Shown here piece by piece: positions 9,001 to 16,178 of a DNA stretch of 40,482 bases (position 1 is its first letter; every line of letters begins with the position of its first letter). A model generated the notes under the pieces. The model saw only the letters and a program-made list of their open reading frames with translations. It did not search any database and was not told where the DNA came from. The translations under genes and the position numbers were made by a program. The stretch lies in the NCBI GenBank assembly GCA_020348985.1, contig CP070761.1, positions 3,018,214 through 3,058,695 of the forward strand, in the 5' to 3' direction. This stretch comes from Candidatus Thorarchaeota archaeon (GTDB taxonomy: Archaea; Asgardarchaeota; Thorarchaeia; Thorarchaeales; Thorarchaeaceae).

Positions 9001-10644
9001 TCACTGAGTCTTTGCTTTCCGTCCTCTCTTCTCCAGGACTCGGCCGATCAAGTCGGAGAAGTAGCTCCGGAATGTTGCATCAACTTGGCCAGAGTTCGTT
9101 TGCTCCACCAATGCAGTCGCAGTCTCCTCAGAAAGCATGAGAACAGAAAGTGACTTGCTGATTTCAGTGCGGATGGACTCGAACTTCGCTCCCTTGGTTC
9201 CTTCAGGCACAGCAACCAGTGAGTAGATGACCTCCTTGGACTCGAGAGCGTCTTTCAAACGCTTGGCGGAATAGTACGCAGAAACACCGCCGCTTCGATT
9301 CCAATCCTTCACATTGGGTACATCAATCCCGAGCCAGTACTCCAATCCTTCCTTTTCAACGACCAGAATTGCAGCACTCTGTTTTTGAGTTCCGCCGGAT
9401 GCCATGTGAAGAGATACAGCAACCCCAGAATCATAGCCAACAAGAGTGAGTGCTTGCGAGATTGCTCCAAGGATGACTGTAGGGGTCAACCTAATCACGT
9501 AATCAAGCTGCTCCTCAACTTCCTCCTCTGGCGTCTCAAACAAGATTGAGTCAACTTTGGAGATGATATATCGGATGGCTTCCCTAGGTACACCCTTCGA
9601 AGTTGTAAAGGCCTCTTGGACGTCTGACTTGGCGAGGGGGAATAGCAGATTTGGGGGCGGGTTCATGTTCTGGGTCTCCCAGTATTTGCTCATCGATTCT
9701 GTAACAAAGCTATACACGTCTTCCTCGGTGAAGTGACGCAAGTATGCAGGGTGCTCCATTCGGGACTTCATAGGCGCATCCGCAATCTCGTAGAGTCTTT
9801 CCCATATCTCTGCGAGACTGGATGCAATCAGAACGTAATTCTTGCATTCATTGTAGAGACGTTTTAGGACCTCGAAGAAGTGCCTCTCGCCTTCTTCGCC
9901 GTGAGTATTGTACGGCCCTTCCATCTCATCAATAAACAACACAATCGGGATTTCTGAACCCTCGGCCAGAAGCCTGAGCGTAGCAAGAGTAACGTCATCT
10001 TCTTCTAGAACTGTCCGCACTCCCAGACGACCTATCTCCTCGTCATCAAGTGCATCTCCCAACAACCAACGCCGCGCCAATTCGCTTGTAGGGGGGTCAA
10101 GTCTGTATCGAAGCAGGGCCTTGACAACATCTGCAGAAATGCCAGGATAGTCTACTAGCAATCTTTCGAGAGCATATGTGTAATCATACGTTTCATGAGT
10201 GACGCCCTTGAGTCCGCCAAACTTCGTGATCAGCATGTCAACTGCTTGTTCGAAGAGGTCGTCTCCGAACTCGTCAACAATACAAGCATGGAAGTGTAGG
10301 GGAACTCGGATGGGAGCCGGAGGTGAAGGAACATATACTGCAAGAAACTTGCCCTTGCTAAAGATGTGTTCTTGCTCCTTGATAACCCAGTATAGATGCG
10401 TCTTGCCCATTCCAGCATCTCCAAGGACAGGTTGGAACCTGGGAGTGCCGTCCTGCATTGTAAATCGTACAGCCCGGAATATCGCACGGTCAGCTTCTTG
10501 GTGTGGTCCTGGAATGTCGACGGAATCTGGTGTGTCGCCTCTGGACACATACCTCGTGAATGGCGGATCTTCTCTCATTACTTCCATGTACATCTTGATA
10601 TCGAATTCATCTTGCGATTCTGACGGTTGCTCATCAGGTGTCAT
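9001..10644 (-). CDS. AAA-type P-loop ATPase with possible nuclease-like C-terminal domain
   Basis: This 547-residue protein starts at ATG 10644, with GGGAG about 10 bases upstream. An N-terminal segment precedes a Walker A motif (LGDAGMGKTHLYW, about residues 76-88). The Walker B motif is IVLFIDEMEGPYN (about 236-248), followed by a sensor-1-like segment, NYVLIASSLAEIW. Residues about 300-400 look like an ORC/STAND-type lid and winged-helix region (GVPREAIRYIISK). Residues about 410-520 form an alpha-beta-beta-beta-alpha-beta unit (ISQALTLVGY, SAAILVVEKEG, YWLGIDVPN, VIYSLVAVPEG), which resembles a PD-(D/E)XK-like fold but lacks a clear ExK pair. It probably acts on nucleic acid or as a chaperone-like switch. 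It stands as a single gene, and no defence-system partner is seen in the window. The ATPase call is firm; the C-terminal domain is speculative. Confidence 0.8.
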   Translation of the reverse strand: MTPDEQPSESQDEFDIKMYMEVMREDPPFTRYVSRGDTPDSVDIPGPHQEADRAIFRAVRFTMQDGTPRFQPVLGDAGMGKTHLYWVIKEQEHIFSKGKFLAVYVPSPPAPIRVPLHFHACIVDEFGDDLFEQAVDMLITKFGGLKGVTHETYDYTYALERLLVDYPGISADVVKALLRYRLDPPTSELARRWLLGDALDDEEIGRLGVRTVLEEDDVTLATLRLLAEGSEIPIVLFIDEMEGPYNTHGEEGERHFFEVLKRLYNECKNYVLIASSLAEIWERLYEIADAPMKSRMEHPAYLRHFTEEDVYSFVTESMSKYWETQNMNPPPNLLFPLAKSDVQEAFTTSKGVPREAIRYIISKVDSILFETPEEEVEEQLDYVIRLTPTVILGAISQALTLVGYDSGVAVSLHMASGGTQKQSAAILVVEKEGLEYWLGIDVPNVKDWNRSGGVSAYYSAKRLKDALESKEVIYSLVAVPEGTKGAKFESIRTEISKSLSVLMLSEETATALVEQTNSGQVDATFRSYFSDLIGRVLEKRGRKAKTQ

Positions 10645-10714
10645 CTTGTGTTTCTCCCGACCTTACTCTGACTACGTTCGTGAGGTATTATGAATGTAGC
10701 TGGACATCTTCAAG

Positions 10715-11269
10715 ATGCTACCAAGAAGGCAAACTCATGTGTTGAGAAGCAAACAGATGCGATTTCCAGACTATGTATATGAATTTGATAGAGTTCAAGA
10801 CCGGCGTTTCAAGACCAAGAGCAATACTACAACACCCGCTAAACCAATTAGAGTACCCAGTAGTAAGGGATTGGAGAACCCGTCAACAGGACTCGGCGTG
10901 GTAGTTGGCCCGTTCAACAAGCTCCGCCTCTCATCCAAAGAAGCAGATGTCTTTCTCAGTCACCCAACAGTAATTACACTGGATCATGCTGAACCTCCGA
11001 AAAGTTTCTTTGATCCAATAATACAGCTCGCTAATCCAGCTATCAGAATTTCATCACTACGAATGCGTGGAGATTCTATTCTTTTGGCACTCTATAACTT
11101 GGAAAATCAGCAGGTTGAATCTCACATTGATCTTGCAGAGTATATCAAGAAAGCTTCAGAGGTGAAACTTGATCGAGCTGTCATTAGAGAACTATCAATC
11201 TCAAATCTAAGTGTGAATATCACCTTTGATGCAAGGGAGGTTAAGATGTTCAGACTTGATTTATCCTAG
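10715..11269 (+). pseudogene. C-terminal fragment resembling GH38 alpha-mannosidase, probable remnant
   Basis: This frame of 184 codons lacks any catalytic domain. Residues about 105-184 match the final beta-domain of GH38 alpha-mannosidases: NPAIRISSLRMRGDSILLAL, then YNLENQQVESHIDL, a DRAVIRELS strand, and the closing FDAREVKMFRLDLS, equivalent to the usual pFEI-TLRL end. GH38 enzymes are about 800-1100 residues, so over 80 percent is missing. Another frame just upstream (10690-10782) reads as a short plausible helix before a stop, which hints at a frameshift. The first 60 residues match nothing I recognise. The fragment abuts a second gene tail (MDR reductase) downstream. It could be a diverged small protein instead, but a decayed gene is the better reading. 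Confidence 0.5.
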
Positions 11270-11295
11270 ATCGATTCTAAAATCCTCAACATTGA

Positions 11296-11511
11296 GGAAT
11301 CCATCCCAATGTTGACAAGGATTCTGGAGGAATGGGCAAAAGCCACGAACAGATTGAATACCTAGACTTTGTCAAAGAACTCCTAGAGGCGGGAAAGCTA
11401 ATTGCAGTCATAGACAGAACCTATCCATTTGAGCAAATTCCTGAGGCTCATACCTATTTCGAAACAGGGCGTAAGAAAGAAAGCGTAGTAACAACTGTGG
11501 ATCATAATTAA
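11296..11511 (+). pseudogene. C-terminal remnant of an MDR-family oxidoreductase
   Basis: After an in-frame TGA at 11293, the frame reads GMGKSHEQIEYLDFVKELLE, AGKLIAVIDRTYPFEQIPEA and HTYFETGRKKESVVTTV, ending at TAA 11509-11511. This aligns end to end with the last 60 residues of the two intact MDR genes that follow (EAGKVVPVIDRSYPLSEVAE and EAGELISVIDRTFSLEETAE). The catalytic N-terminal domain and most of the Rossmann fold are absent. It is therefore a third, truncated member of the tandem family, lying directly behind the GH38-like tail. Confidence 0.8.
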
Positions 11512-11541
11512 TGTGACCAATCTTGGAACAGGTGGAAGAAA

Positions 11542-12528
11542 ATGAAAGCGATTGTGTATGAAAAGTATGGATCACCTGATGTTCTTGAATTAAAAGAGGT
11601 AGAAAAACCATCGCCAAAAGAGAATGAAATTTTGATCAAAGTTCATGCAGCATCCCTCAATCGAGGTGATTTGCCGACCCTGAGAGGCAAACCGTTTTTG
11701 TTCAGACTAATGAACGGGCTTCGAGGACCAAAACACAACATACTCGGAGATGACATAGCTGGGACTGTTGAAGCGGTAGGTAGAAACGTCACGCAGTTTC
11801 AGCCTGGTGATGAGGTATTCGGAATAAGCTATTTTGGTGCTTTTGCTGAGTACAGGTGTGTTACTGAATACAATGAGCCTAACCAATCAATGATACTAAA
11901 GCCAGCTAGTCTGTCGTTTGAGGAAGCAGCAGCCATACCTATAGCGGCAATCACCGCCCTACAGGGGCTTCGCGATAAAGGACAGATTCAGTCGGGACAA
12001 AGTGTTTTGATTAATGGAGCCTCTGGTGGTGTGGGAACGTTTGCTGTGCAGATTGCTAAACACTTTGGGGCTGAGGTGACTGGAGTTTGCAGCACAAGAA
12101 AAATGGACATGGTGCGCTCAATCGGAGCTGATCATGTCATAGATTACCTGGAAGAAGATTTTACCAAAAGTGGAGAGCAATATGACCTGATTCTTGACGT
12201 AGCGGCATATCGTTCGATTTTCAACTACAAGCGATCATTAAGTTCCAATGGAATTTATGTCTGTACAGGAGGATCCATGGGGAAATTCTTCCAAGCTATG
12301 TTCTTTGGACCATTCGTATCATTGAGGGGAAATAAGAAACTAGGGTCGGCGGGGATAGCGAAACCAAACCAAGAAGATTTCCTGTATCTGATTGAGCTTT
12401 TTGAAGCTGGCAAAGTAGTACCTGTCATAGATAGGAGCTACCCATTGAGTGAGGTCGCTGAAGCTCTAAAGTATCTAGAGGAAGGAAGAGCCCAAGGAAA
12501 AGTAGTAATTACTGTGGCCAAAGAATGA
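11542..12528 (+). CDS. MDR-family NAD(P)-dependent alcohol dehydrogenase / quinone reductase, copy 1
   Basis: This 328-residue cytosolic enzyme belongs to the zinc-independent medium-chain dehydrogenase/reductase (quinone oxidoreductase-like) group, which reduces enones, quinones or aldehydes with NAD(P)H. The N-terminal GroES-like domain contains LGDDIAGTVEAVG and FQPGDEVFGISYFGAFAEY. The Rossmann domain carries the nucleotide-binding segment LINGASGGVGTFAVQIAKHF near residue 155, followed by the family-typical IGADHVIDY. The C-terminus is GKVVITV. The structural-zinc Cys cluster of true alcohol dehydrogenases is absent. The start ATG 11542 follows a GGTGGAAG ribosome site. It is 24 bases from its paralogue, so the two are probably co-transcribed. 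The substrate is unknown. Confidence 0.88.
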   Translation: MKAIVYEKYGSPDVLELKEVEKPSPKENEILIKVHAASLNRGDLPTLRGKPFLFRLMNGLRGPKHNILGDDIAGTVEAVGRNVTQFQPGDEVFGISYFGAFAEYRCVTEYNEPNQSMILKPASLSFEEAAAIPIAAITALQGLRDKGQIQSGQSVLINGASGGVGTFAVQIAKHFGAEVTGVCSTRKMDMVRSIGADHVIDYLEEDFTKSGEQYDLILDVAAYRSIFNYKRSLSSNGIYVCTGGSMGKFFQAMFFGPFVSLRGNKKLGSAGIAKPNQEDFLYLIELFEAGKVVPVIDRSYPLSEVAEALKYLEEGRAQGKVVITVAKE

Positions 12529-12552
12529 GCACATTCCAAGAAGGAATCCCAA

Positions 12553-13554
12553 GTGAAAGCGATTGTATGGACTAGGTATGGCCCACCAGAAGTTCTTCAA
12601 CTCAGAGAAGTAGAGAAACCCGGTCCAAAGGATGATGAAGTTCTCATCAAAATCCGTGCGACTACAGCCACAGCAGGCGACTGTGAAATGCGGAGGATGA
12701 AAACCGCCATTCAGTACAGGATCCTCATGCGACTATTTGTAGGTCTCAGAAGACCAAAGAGATTGACTATACTGGGGATGGAGCTAGCCGGAATTGTCGA
12801 AGCTGTAGGGAAAGATGTAACAAAGTTCAAGAAAGATGACGAAGTCTTTGCGTCCACAGGTTTTACTCGTTCTGGTACATACACCGAATACATCTGTCTA
12901 CCCGAAGAAGCTGAGGAAGGCAACGCAGATGTGGCAATAGTGGCAATGAAACCAACCAATATGTCGTTTGAAGAAGCTGCGCCAATTCCCATGGGAGGAG
13001 TTGAGGCATTGTGTTTGCTTCGACAAGCAAATCTTCAGAGGGGACAAAGGATTCTGATCAATGGTGCGGGTGGAACTATTGGCAGCTTTGCGGTCCAGCT
13101 TGCCAAATCAATGGGGGCTGAAGTTCACGCCGTCGATAGTACGAATAAGTTGGACATGCTACGTTCAATTGGAGCTGACCATACTATAGACTACAAAACC
13201 ACTGACTTCACAGCAAGTGATGACAAGTACGATGTAATCTTTGATATTATTGGGAAGGCTCCGTATTCAGGTAGTATCAGATCGCTGAAGGAGAATGGAA
13301 TCTACATTACAGGTATCCCTAAGAGCTCCCGAAGTATTCGTGGGCGATGGACCTCAAGGAGAAGCAGCAAGAAAGTGGTGTTTGGGAGAGTATACCCTAA
13401 GGCTGAAGATTTAGAATACCTAGCTGAGTTCATAGAGGCTGGAGAATTGATATCAGTAATAGACCGAACCTTCTCCTTAGAAGAAACAGCCGAGGCTCAC
13501 AGATATGTAGAATCAGGACAGAAGCAAGGTCATGTCGTAATTTCTCTCGATTGA
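12553..13554 (+). CDS. MDR-family NAD(P)-dependent alcohol dehydrogenase / quinone reductase, copy 2
   Basis: This 333-residue paralogue of the preceding gene begins at GTG 12553 with AAGGAATCC just upstream. Both proteins open MKAIV..YG.P.VL.L.EVEKP.PK. Copy 2 has LGMELAGIVEAVGKDVTKF, then the Rossmann motif LINGAGGTIGSFAVQLAKSM, IGADHTIDYKTTDF, and the end HVVISLD. It lacks the structural zinc cysteines. It differs from copy 1 around TGFTRSGTYTEYI, which contacts substrate in this family, so the two copies may have different specificities. Its stop directly abuts the stop of the convergent membrane-protein gene. It probably arose by tandem duplication, together with the remnant at 11296-11511. 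Confidence 0.88.
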   Translation: MKAIVWTRYGPPEVLQLREVEKPGPKDDEVLIKIRATTATAGDCEMRRMKTAIQYRILMRLFVGLRRPKRLTILGMELAGIVEAVGKDVTKFKKDDEVFASTGFTRSGTYTEYICLPEEAEEGNADVAIVAMKPTNMSFEEAAPIPMGGVEALCLLRQANLQRGQRILINGAGGTIGSFAVQLAKSMGAEVHAVDSTNKLDMLRSIGADHTIDYKTTDFTASDDKYDVIFDIIGKAPYSGSIRSLKENGIYITGIPKSSRSIRGRWTSRRSSKKVVFGRVYPKAEDLEYLAEFIEAGELISVIDRTFSLEETAEAHRYVESGQKQGHVVISLD

Positions 13555-13866
13555 CTAGCCAAAGCAACTCAGGGACGATAGACAACTTTGAAACAAAGAG
13601 GGAACGCCATCAGAAACTGGGGGCTGAATTCTTTTCTTTGACAATTCTTCTTGTTTAGGCCACTTCCATGCATACCACACAATCAGAACACAAAAGACCA
13701 CATACCCAACACCAAGAATGTTCTCATACAAAGATCTGGCAATTATGAATCCTATTCCATCGATAACGATGAAGAATATGGCTACGATGATGTTTGCCCA
13801 CCGATTTGACTTGTATGGCATCTCTAGAGAAAGAAACACCATGAAAATAGGAATCATCATCATCAC
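13555..13866 (-). CDS. Small membrane protein, DUF6326-like, apparently N-terminally short
   Basis: This frame of 103 codons starts at GTG 13866, followed by three ATG codons. There are about two to three hydrophobic helices (MMMMIPIFMVFLSLEM; ANIIVAIFFIVIDGIGFIIA; GVGYVVFCVLIVWYAWKW) and a polar tail. The segment IPIFMVFLSLEMPYKSNRWA resembles the middle of DUF6326-type four-helix membrane proteins, which are usually about 130-150 residues. Here an in-frame stop at 13873-13875 blocks any N-terminal extension, so the first helices appear to be missing. No strong ribosome site is visible. It may be a truncated gene in the same recombined patch as the neighbouring remnants. The function is unknown. 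Confidence 0.5.
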   Translation of the reverse strand: MMMMIPIFMVFLSLEMPYKSNRWANIIVAIFFIVIDGIGFIIARSLYENILGVGYVVFCVLIVWYAWKWPKQEELSKKRIQPPVSDGVPSLFQSCLSSLSCFG

Positions 13867-13927
13867 CGCCCGCTAAGTTCCTTAATGAACACTAACTTAC
13901 TGAATGGATAGTGGTTTCTGCTATAGA

Positions 13928-14665
13928 CTAGTCAATTTCGAGGTAGATTCGTTTGTTGATTGCGCCCTTGCTCTTGTAGTCCACTATTCGGATTGGACCA
14001 ACTTCCCTGGTGTTCGCTACATGGGTTCCCCCATCTGCCTGAAGATCGAGTCCCACAATTTCCACTGTTCGGATCTCCTTCACAGATTCCGGGATTAGGT
14101 TGACCTTTGTGCGTATCAAATCAGGAATCTTCACAGCTTCCTCACGTGATAGGAGTTGAGTTCTAATCTCTCTTGCCGCTGCGACCTCATCATTGCACTT
14201 GGCTTCAATCTCCTGAACAAGCTTTTTCTCCATTCTCTCGAACTCAAAGTCCATCCGACCCTTTCCAGGCTCCATATTCCCACCCGTCACACTAGCCTCA
14301 TAGTCGCGCCAGACTACGCCGCAGAGAATGTGCATTGCACTATGAGTTCGCATGATCTTGTACCGATTCTCCCAATCCAGGCCGCAAGAGACATGCTGGT
14401 CGGGCCTGGGGGAGTCGGACATTGTCTCGAACTCGCCAACTAGAGTGTGCCATATGACGCCGCCTTCCTTCTTGACCTTCACAACTTTGAATCGGTTATC
14501 GCCGGCAACGAGCCAACCAATGTCAGATGGTTGTCCGCCCCCACCAGGATAGAATGCAGTCTTGTCTAGTTCAACTCTATTCTCGCCTTCATCAAAGGTT
14601 ACCTGCACAATTATGGCCTCAAACTCCTTGAGATATGAGTCATCGAAGTAGAGTAGTTCCGTCAT
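13928..14665 (-). CDS. alaX: Alanyl-tRNA editing protein AlaX (AlaX-M type)
   Basis: This free-standing cytosolic deacylase clears Ser or Gly mischarged on tRNA-Ala. I chose the start at 14665 because the protein then begins MTELLYFDDSYLKEFEA, as AlaX proteins do, with GGTG about 9 bases upstream; a longer frame reaches 14707. In this 245-residue form, the N-terminal beta-barrel contains TAFYPGGGGQPSDIGWL, typical of the M-type with its Gly-rich motif. The editing domain holds HSAMHIL (His108, His112) and ADGGTHVANTREVG (His215). The zinc-ligand Cys of the usual CGGTH motif is Asp211 here. Length and domain order are normal for AlaX-M. It is divergent from the SCP2-like gene. Confidence 0.9.
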   Translation of the reverse strand: MTELLYFDDSYLKEFEAIIVQVTFDEGENRVELDKTAFYPGGGGQPSDIGWLVAGDNRFKVVKVKKEGGVIWHTLVGEFETMSDSPRPDQHVSCGLDWENRYKIMRTHSAMHILCGVVWRDYEASVTGGNMEPGKGRMDFEFERMEKKLVQEIEAKCNDEVAAAREIRTQLLSREEAVKIPDLIRTKVNLIPESVKEIRTVEIVGLDLQADGGTHVANTREVGPIRIVDYKSKGAINKRIYLEID

Positions 14666-14748
14666 TTGTACGGCACCTTCCAGATAGCTACAATTGAGCT
14701 GGAACATATGAAGCGCACGGTCCGAACAGCGGCGATTCTCGCAGAAGA

Positions 14749-14756
14749 TATATGAC
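14749..14756. promoter_or_regulatory. TATA-like element between divergent alaX and SCP2 genes
   Basis: The near-symmetrical TATATGA/ATATATC sequence lies 33 bases before the SCP2-like start and about 85 bases before the alaX start. The spacing suits an archaeal TATA box for the rightward five-gene operon with a very short leader, and it could also serve leftward transcription. An inverted repeat (14763-14783) follows immediately. Confidence 0.4.
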
Positions 14757-14762
14757 GGGCCA

Positions 14763-14783
14763 CACCCTCAAATCCTCAGGGTG
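14763..14783. promoter_or_regulatory. Inverted repeat over the start region of the sugar operon
   Basis: CACCCT (14763-14768) and AGGGTG (14778-14783) form a 6-bp perfect inverted repeat around a 9-base spacer. It sits between the TATA-like element and the ATG at 14789 and overlaps the presumed ribosome site GGGTG. It could be an operator or a hairpin that limits translation. Chance occurrence is possible for a 6-bp stem. Confidence 0.3.
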
Positions 14784-14788
14784 ATACA

Positions 14789-15121
14789 ATGGCCAAGGAG
14801 GAGATACTGAAGCGATTGAAAGAGCTGACTGCGAGATTTGAGGATCCCAAAATCAAGCGGCGCTTCAAGGAATACCATAAGACTCTGCAGTTCATCTTTC
14901 CTGACATCAATGTGAGTATGTACTTGAAGATTGGAGACGCCGAGATACTCGAGGTCGCAGAGGGAGCTGTGGATGCTGAGCTAAGTGTCACCATGGATTC
15001 CTCGGTCTTCTTTGGTATTTGGGACAAGACGGAAAGCCCCATGGCCGCATATCAGGCGGGGAAGCTAAAGACAAAGGGAGAAGTCCCGGATCTGTTGAAG
15101 CTTCAGAAGCTCCTTGTCTAA
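14789..15121 (+). CDS. SCP2 sterol-carrier-like domain protein
   Basis: This 110-residue protein consists of a single SCP2-type domain, a small alpha/beta fold with a hydrophobic tunnel that binds lipids or acyl groups. Visible family features are the early helix ILKRLKELTARF, the strand LQFIFPDINVSMYLKIGDAE, LSVTMDSSVFFGIW, and the closing PMAAYQAGKLKTKGEVPDLL, equivalent to the D-p--a~--G~lk~~Gd SCP2 end. It is cytosolic with no signal peptide. It is the first gene of a compact rightward operon (32 bases before the hydroxyacid dehydrogenase). Its role in a sugar operon is unclear; a ligand-binding or accessory function is inference. Confidence 0.8.
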   Translation: MAKEEILKRLKELTARFEDPKIKRRFKEYHKTLQFIFPDINVSMYLKIGDAEILEVAEGAVDAELSVTMDSSVFFGIWDKTESPMAAYQAGKLKTKGEVPDLLKLQKLLV

Positions 15122-15153
15122 CTTGGACGATTTCTCGTTGAACTTCTGCCAGG

Positions 15154-16167
15154 ATGATGAGAATGAAAGCTCTGGTCACTGCCCCTTTCACTGAGGCCTG
15201 CCTCAACGAACTGAGAGAAGCAGGTGTAGAAGTCGAGTATCGCAGCTGGCGTGACACAGGGAAGCTCCATTTGGGCGATTCAATGCTCGAGGTCATATCA
15301 CAGGGAGATTACGACATCGTAATCGTCGAGGGCGATGAAATCAAGGAGGAAGTAATCCAAGGAACCGACCTGAAGCTAATTGCATGCGTTCGAGGCGGTC
15401 CGAACAACATCTCGATAGAAGCTGCAACGAAAAAGGGAATACCCGTTGTTTCAGCACCTGGAAGAAACACGACAGCAGTTGCTGAACTTACTATCTCACT
15501 CATACTCTCTACGGCAAGAAGGTTGACTCGAGCAGACCGACTTCTCGTGAGAGACGAATTCATGGTGGATGATTTTGGTGATTTCGGAAGGCTTCACGAA
15601 TCAACCATCGGATTCGAGCTTTCCGGGAAGACAGTTGGGATTATAGGACTGGGGCAAATCGGACTCGAAGTGGCAAAGAGACTCTGTGCCTTTGACGTCA
15701 GACTACTCGTTTATGATCCGTATGTTGCCGAAGATAAGCTGAAAAGTGTCGGAGCAACTGAATCTGGTCTCGATGATCTGTTGCAGGAGTCAGACGTGGT
15801 GACGATTCATGTTCCCGCCACGGAAGAGACACGTGGCCTTCTAAGTGCTGAGAAGCTTGGGCTTATGAAAGAGACATCAATCCTGATCAATACGTCAAGG
15901 GCCTCAGTGACAGACGAGGATGCCCTCTTCGAGGCGCTCAAGAGTAAGAGGATTGCTGGAGCGGGGCTAGACGTCTTCACAATGGAACCTGTTGATTGTG
16001 ATAATATCTTCCTTGAGCTAGACAATGTGACCGTCACGCCACACATTGGTGGCAATACAAGAGAGACAATCGAACGGCAATCGGAGATGCTAACAAAAGA
16101 CATCAAGGCTTTTCTCAATGGAGAGAAACCACTACACATCTTGAACCCAGAGGTTCTGAAGGGCTAG
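15154..16167 (+). CDS. D-isomer-specific 2-hydroxyacid dehydrogenase (SerA-like)
   Basis: This 337-residue cytosolic NAD-dependent enzyme interconverts 2-hydroxyacids and 2-oxoacids. The N-terminal substrate domain is followed by the Rossmann motif GKTVGIIGLGQIGLEVAKRL (about residues 151-170). The catalytic set is complete: Arg in NTSRASVTDE, Glu in DVFTMEPVD and His in VTPHIGGNTRE. It lacks the C-terminal ACT domain of full-length SerA and is the short form. Start codons at 15154, 15157 and 15163 are all possible; CCAGG and GGATGATG serve as ribosome sites. It lies 11 bases upstream of the sugar kinase. The context suggests oxidation or reduction of a sugar-derived hydroxyacid rather than serine synthesis, but D-3-phosphoglycerate cannot be excluded. 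Confidence 0.87.
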   Translation: MMRMKALVTAPFTEACLNELREAGVEVEYRSWRDTGKLHLGDSMLEVISQGDYDIVIVEGDEIKEEVIQGTDLKLIACVRGGPNNISIEAATKKGIPVVSAPGRNTTAVAELTISLILSTARRLTRADRLLVRDEFMVDDFGDFGRLHESTIGFELSGKTVGIIGLGQIGLEVAKRLCAFDVRLLVYDPYVAEDKLKSVGATESGLDDLLQESDVVTIHVPATEETRGLLSAEKLGLMKETSILINTSRASVTDEDALFEALKSKRIAGAGLDVFTMEPVDCDNIFLELDNVTVTPHIGGNTRETIERQSEMLTKDIKAFLNGEKPLHILNPEVLKG

Positions 16168-16178
16168 GTGGAGCTAAC

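Noticed and set aside
8522..9004. 160-codon minus-strand frame opposite the HAD hydrolase
   Set aside because: Antisense to a gene with all four HAD motifs; no domain of its own.
10199..10693. 164-codon plus-strand frame opposite the AAA ATPase N-terminus
   Set aside because: Covers the Walker A region in antisense and has Ser/Pro/Arg-rich shadow composition.
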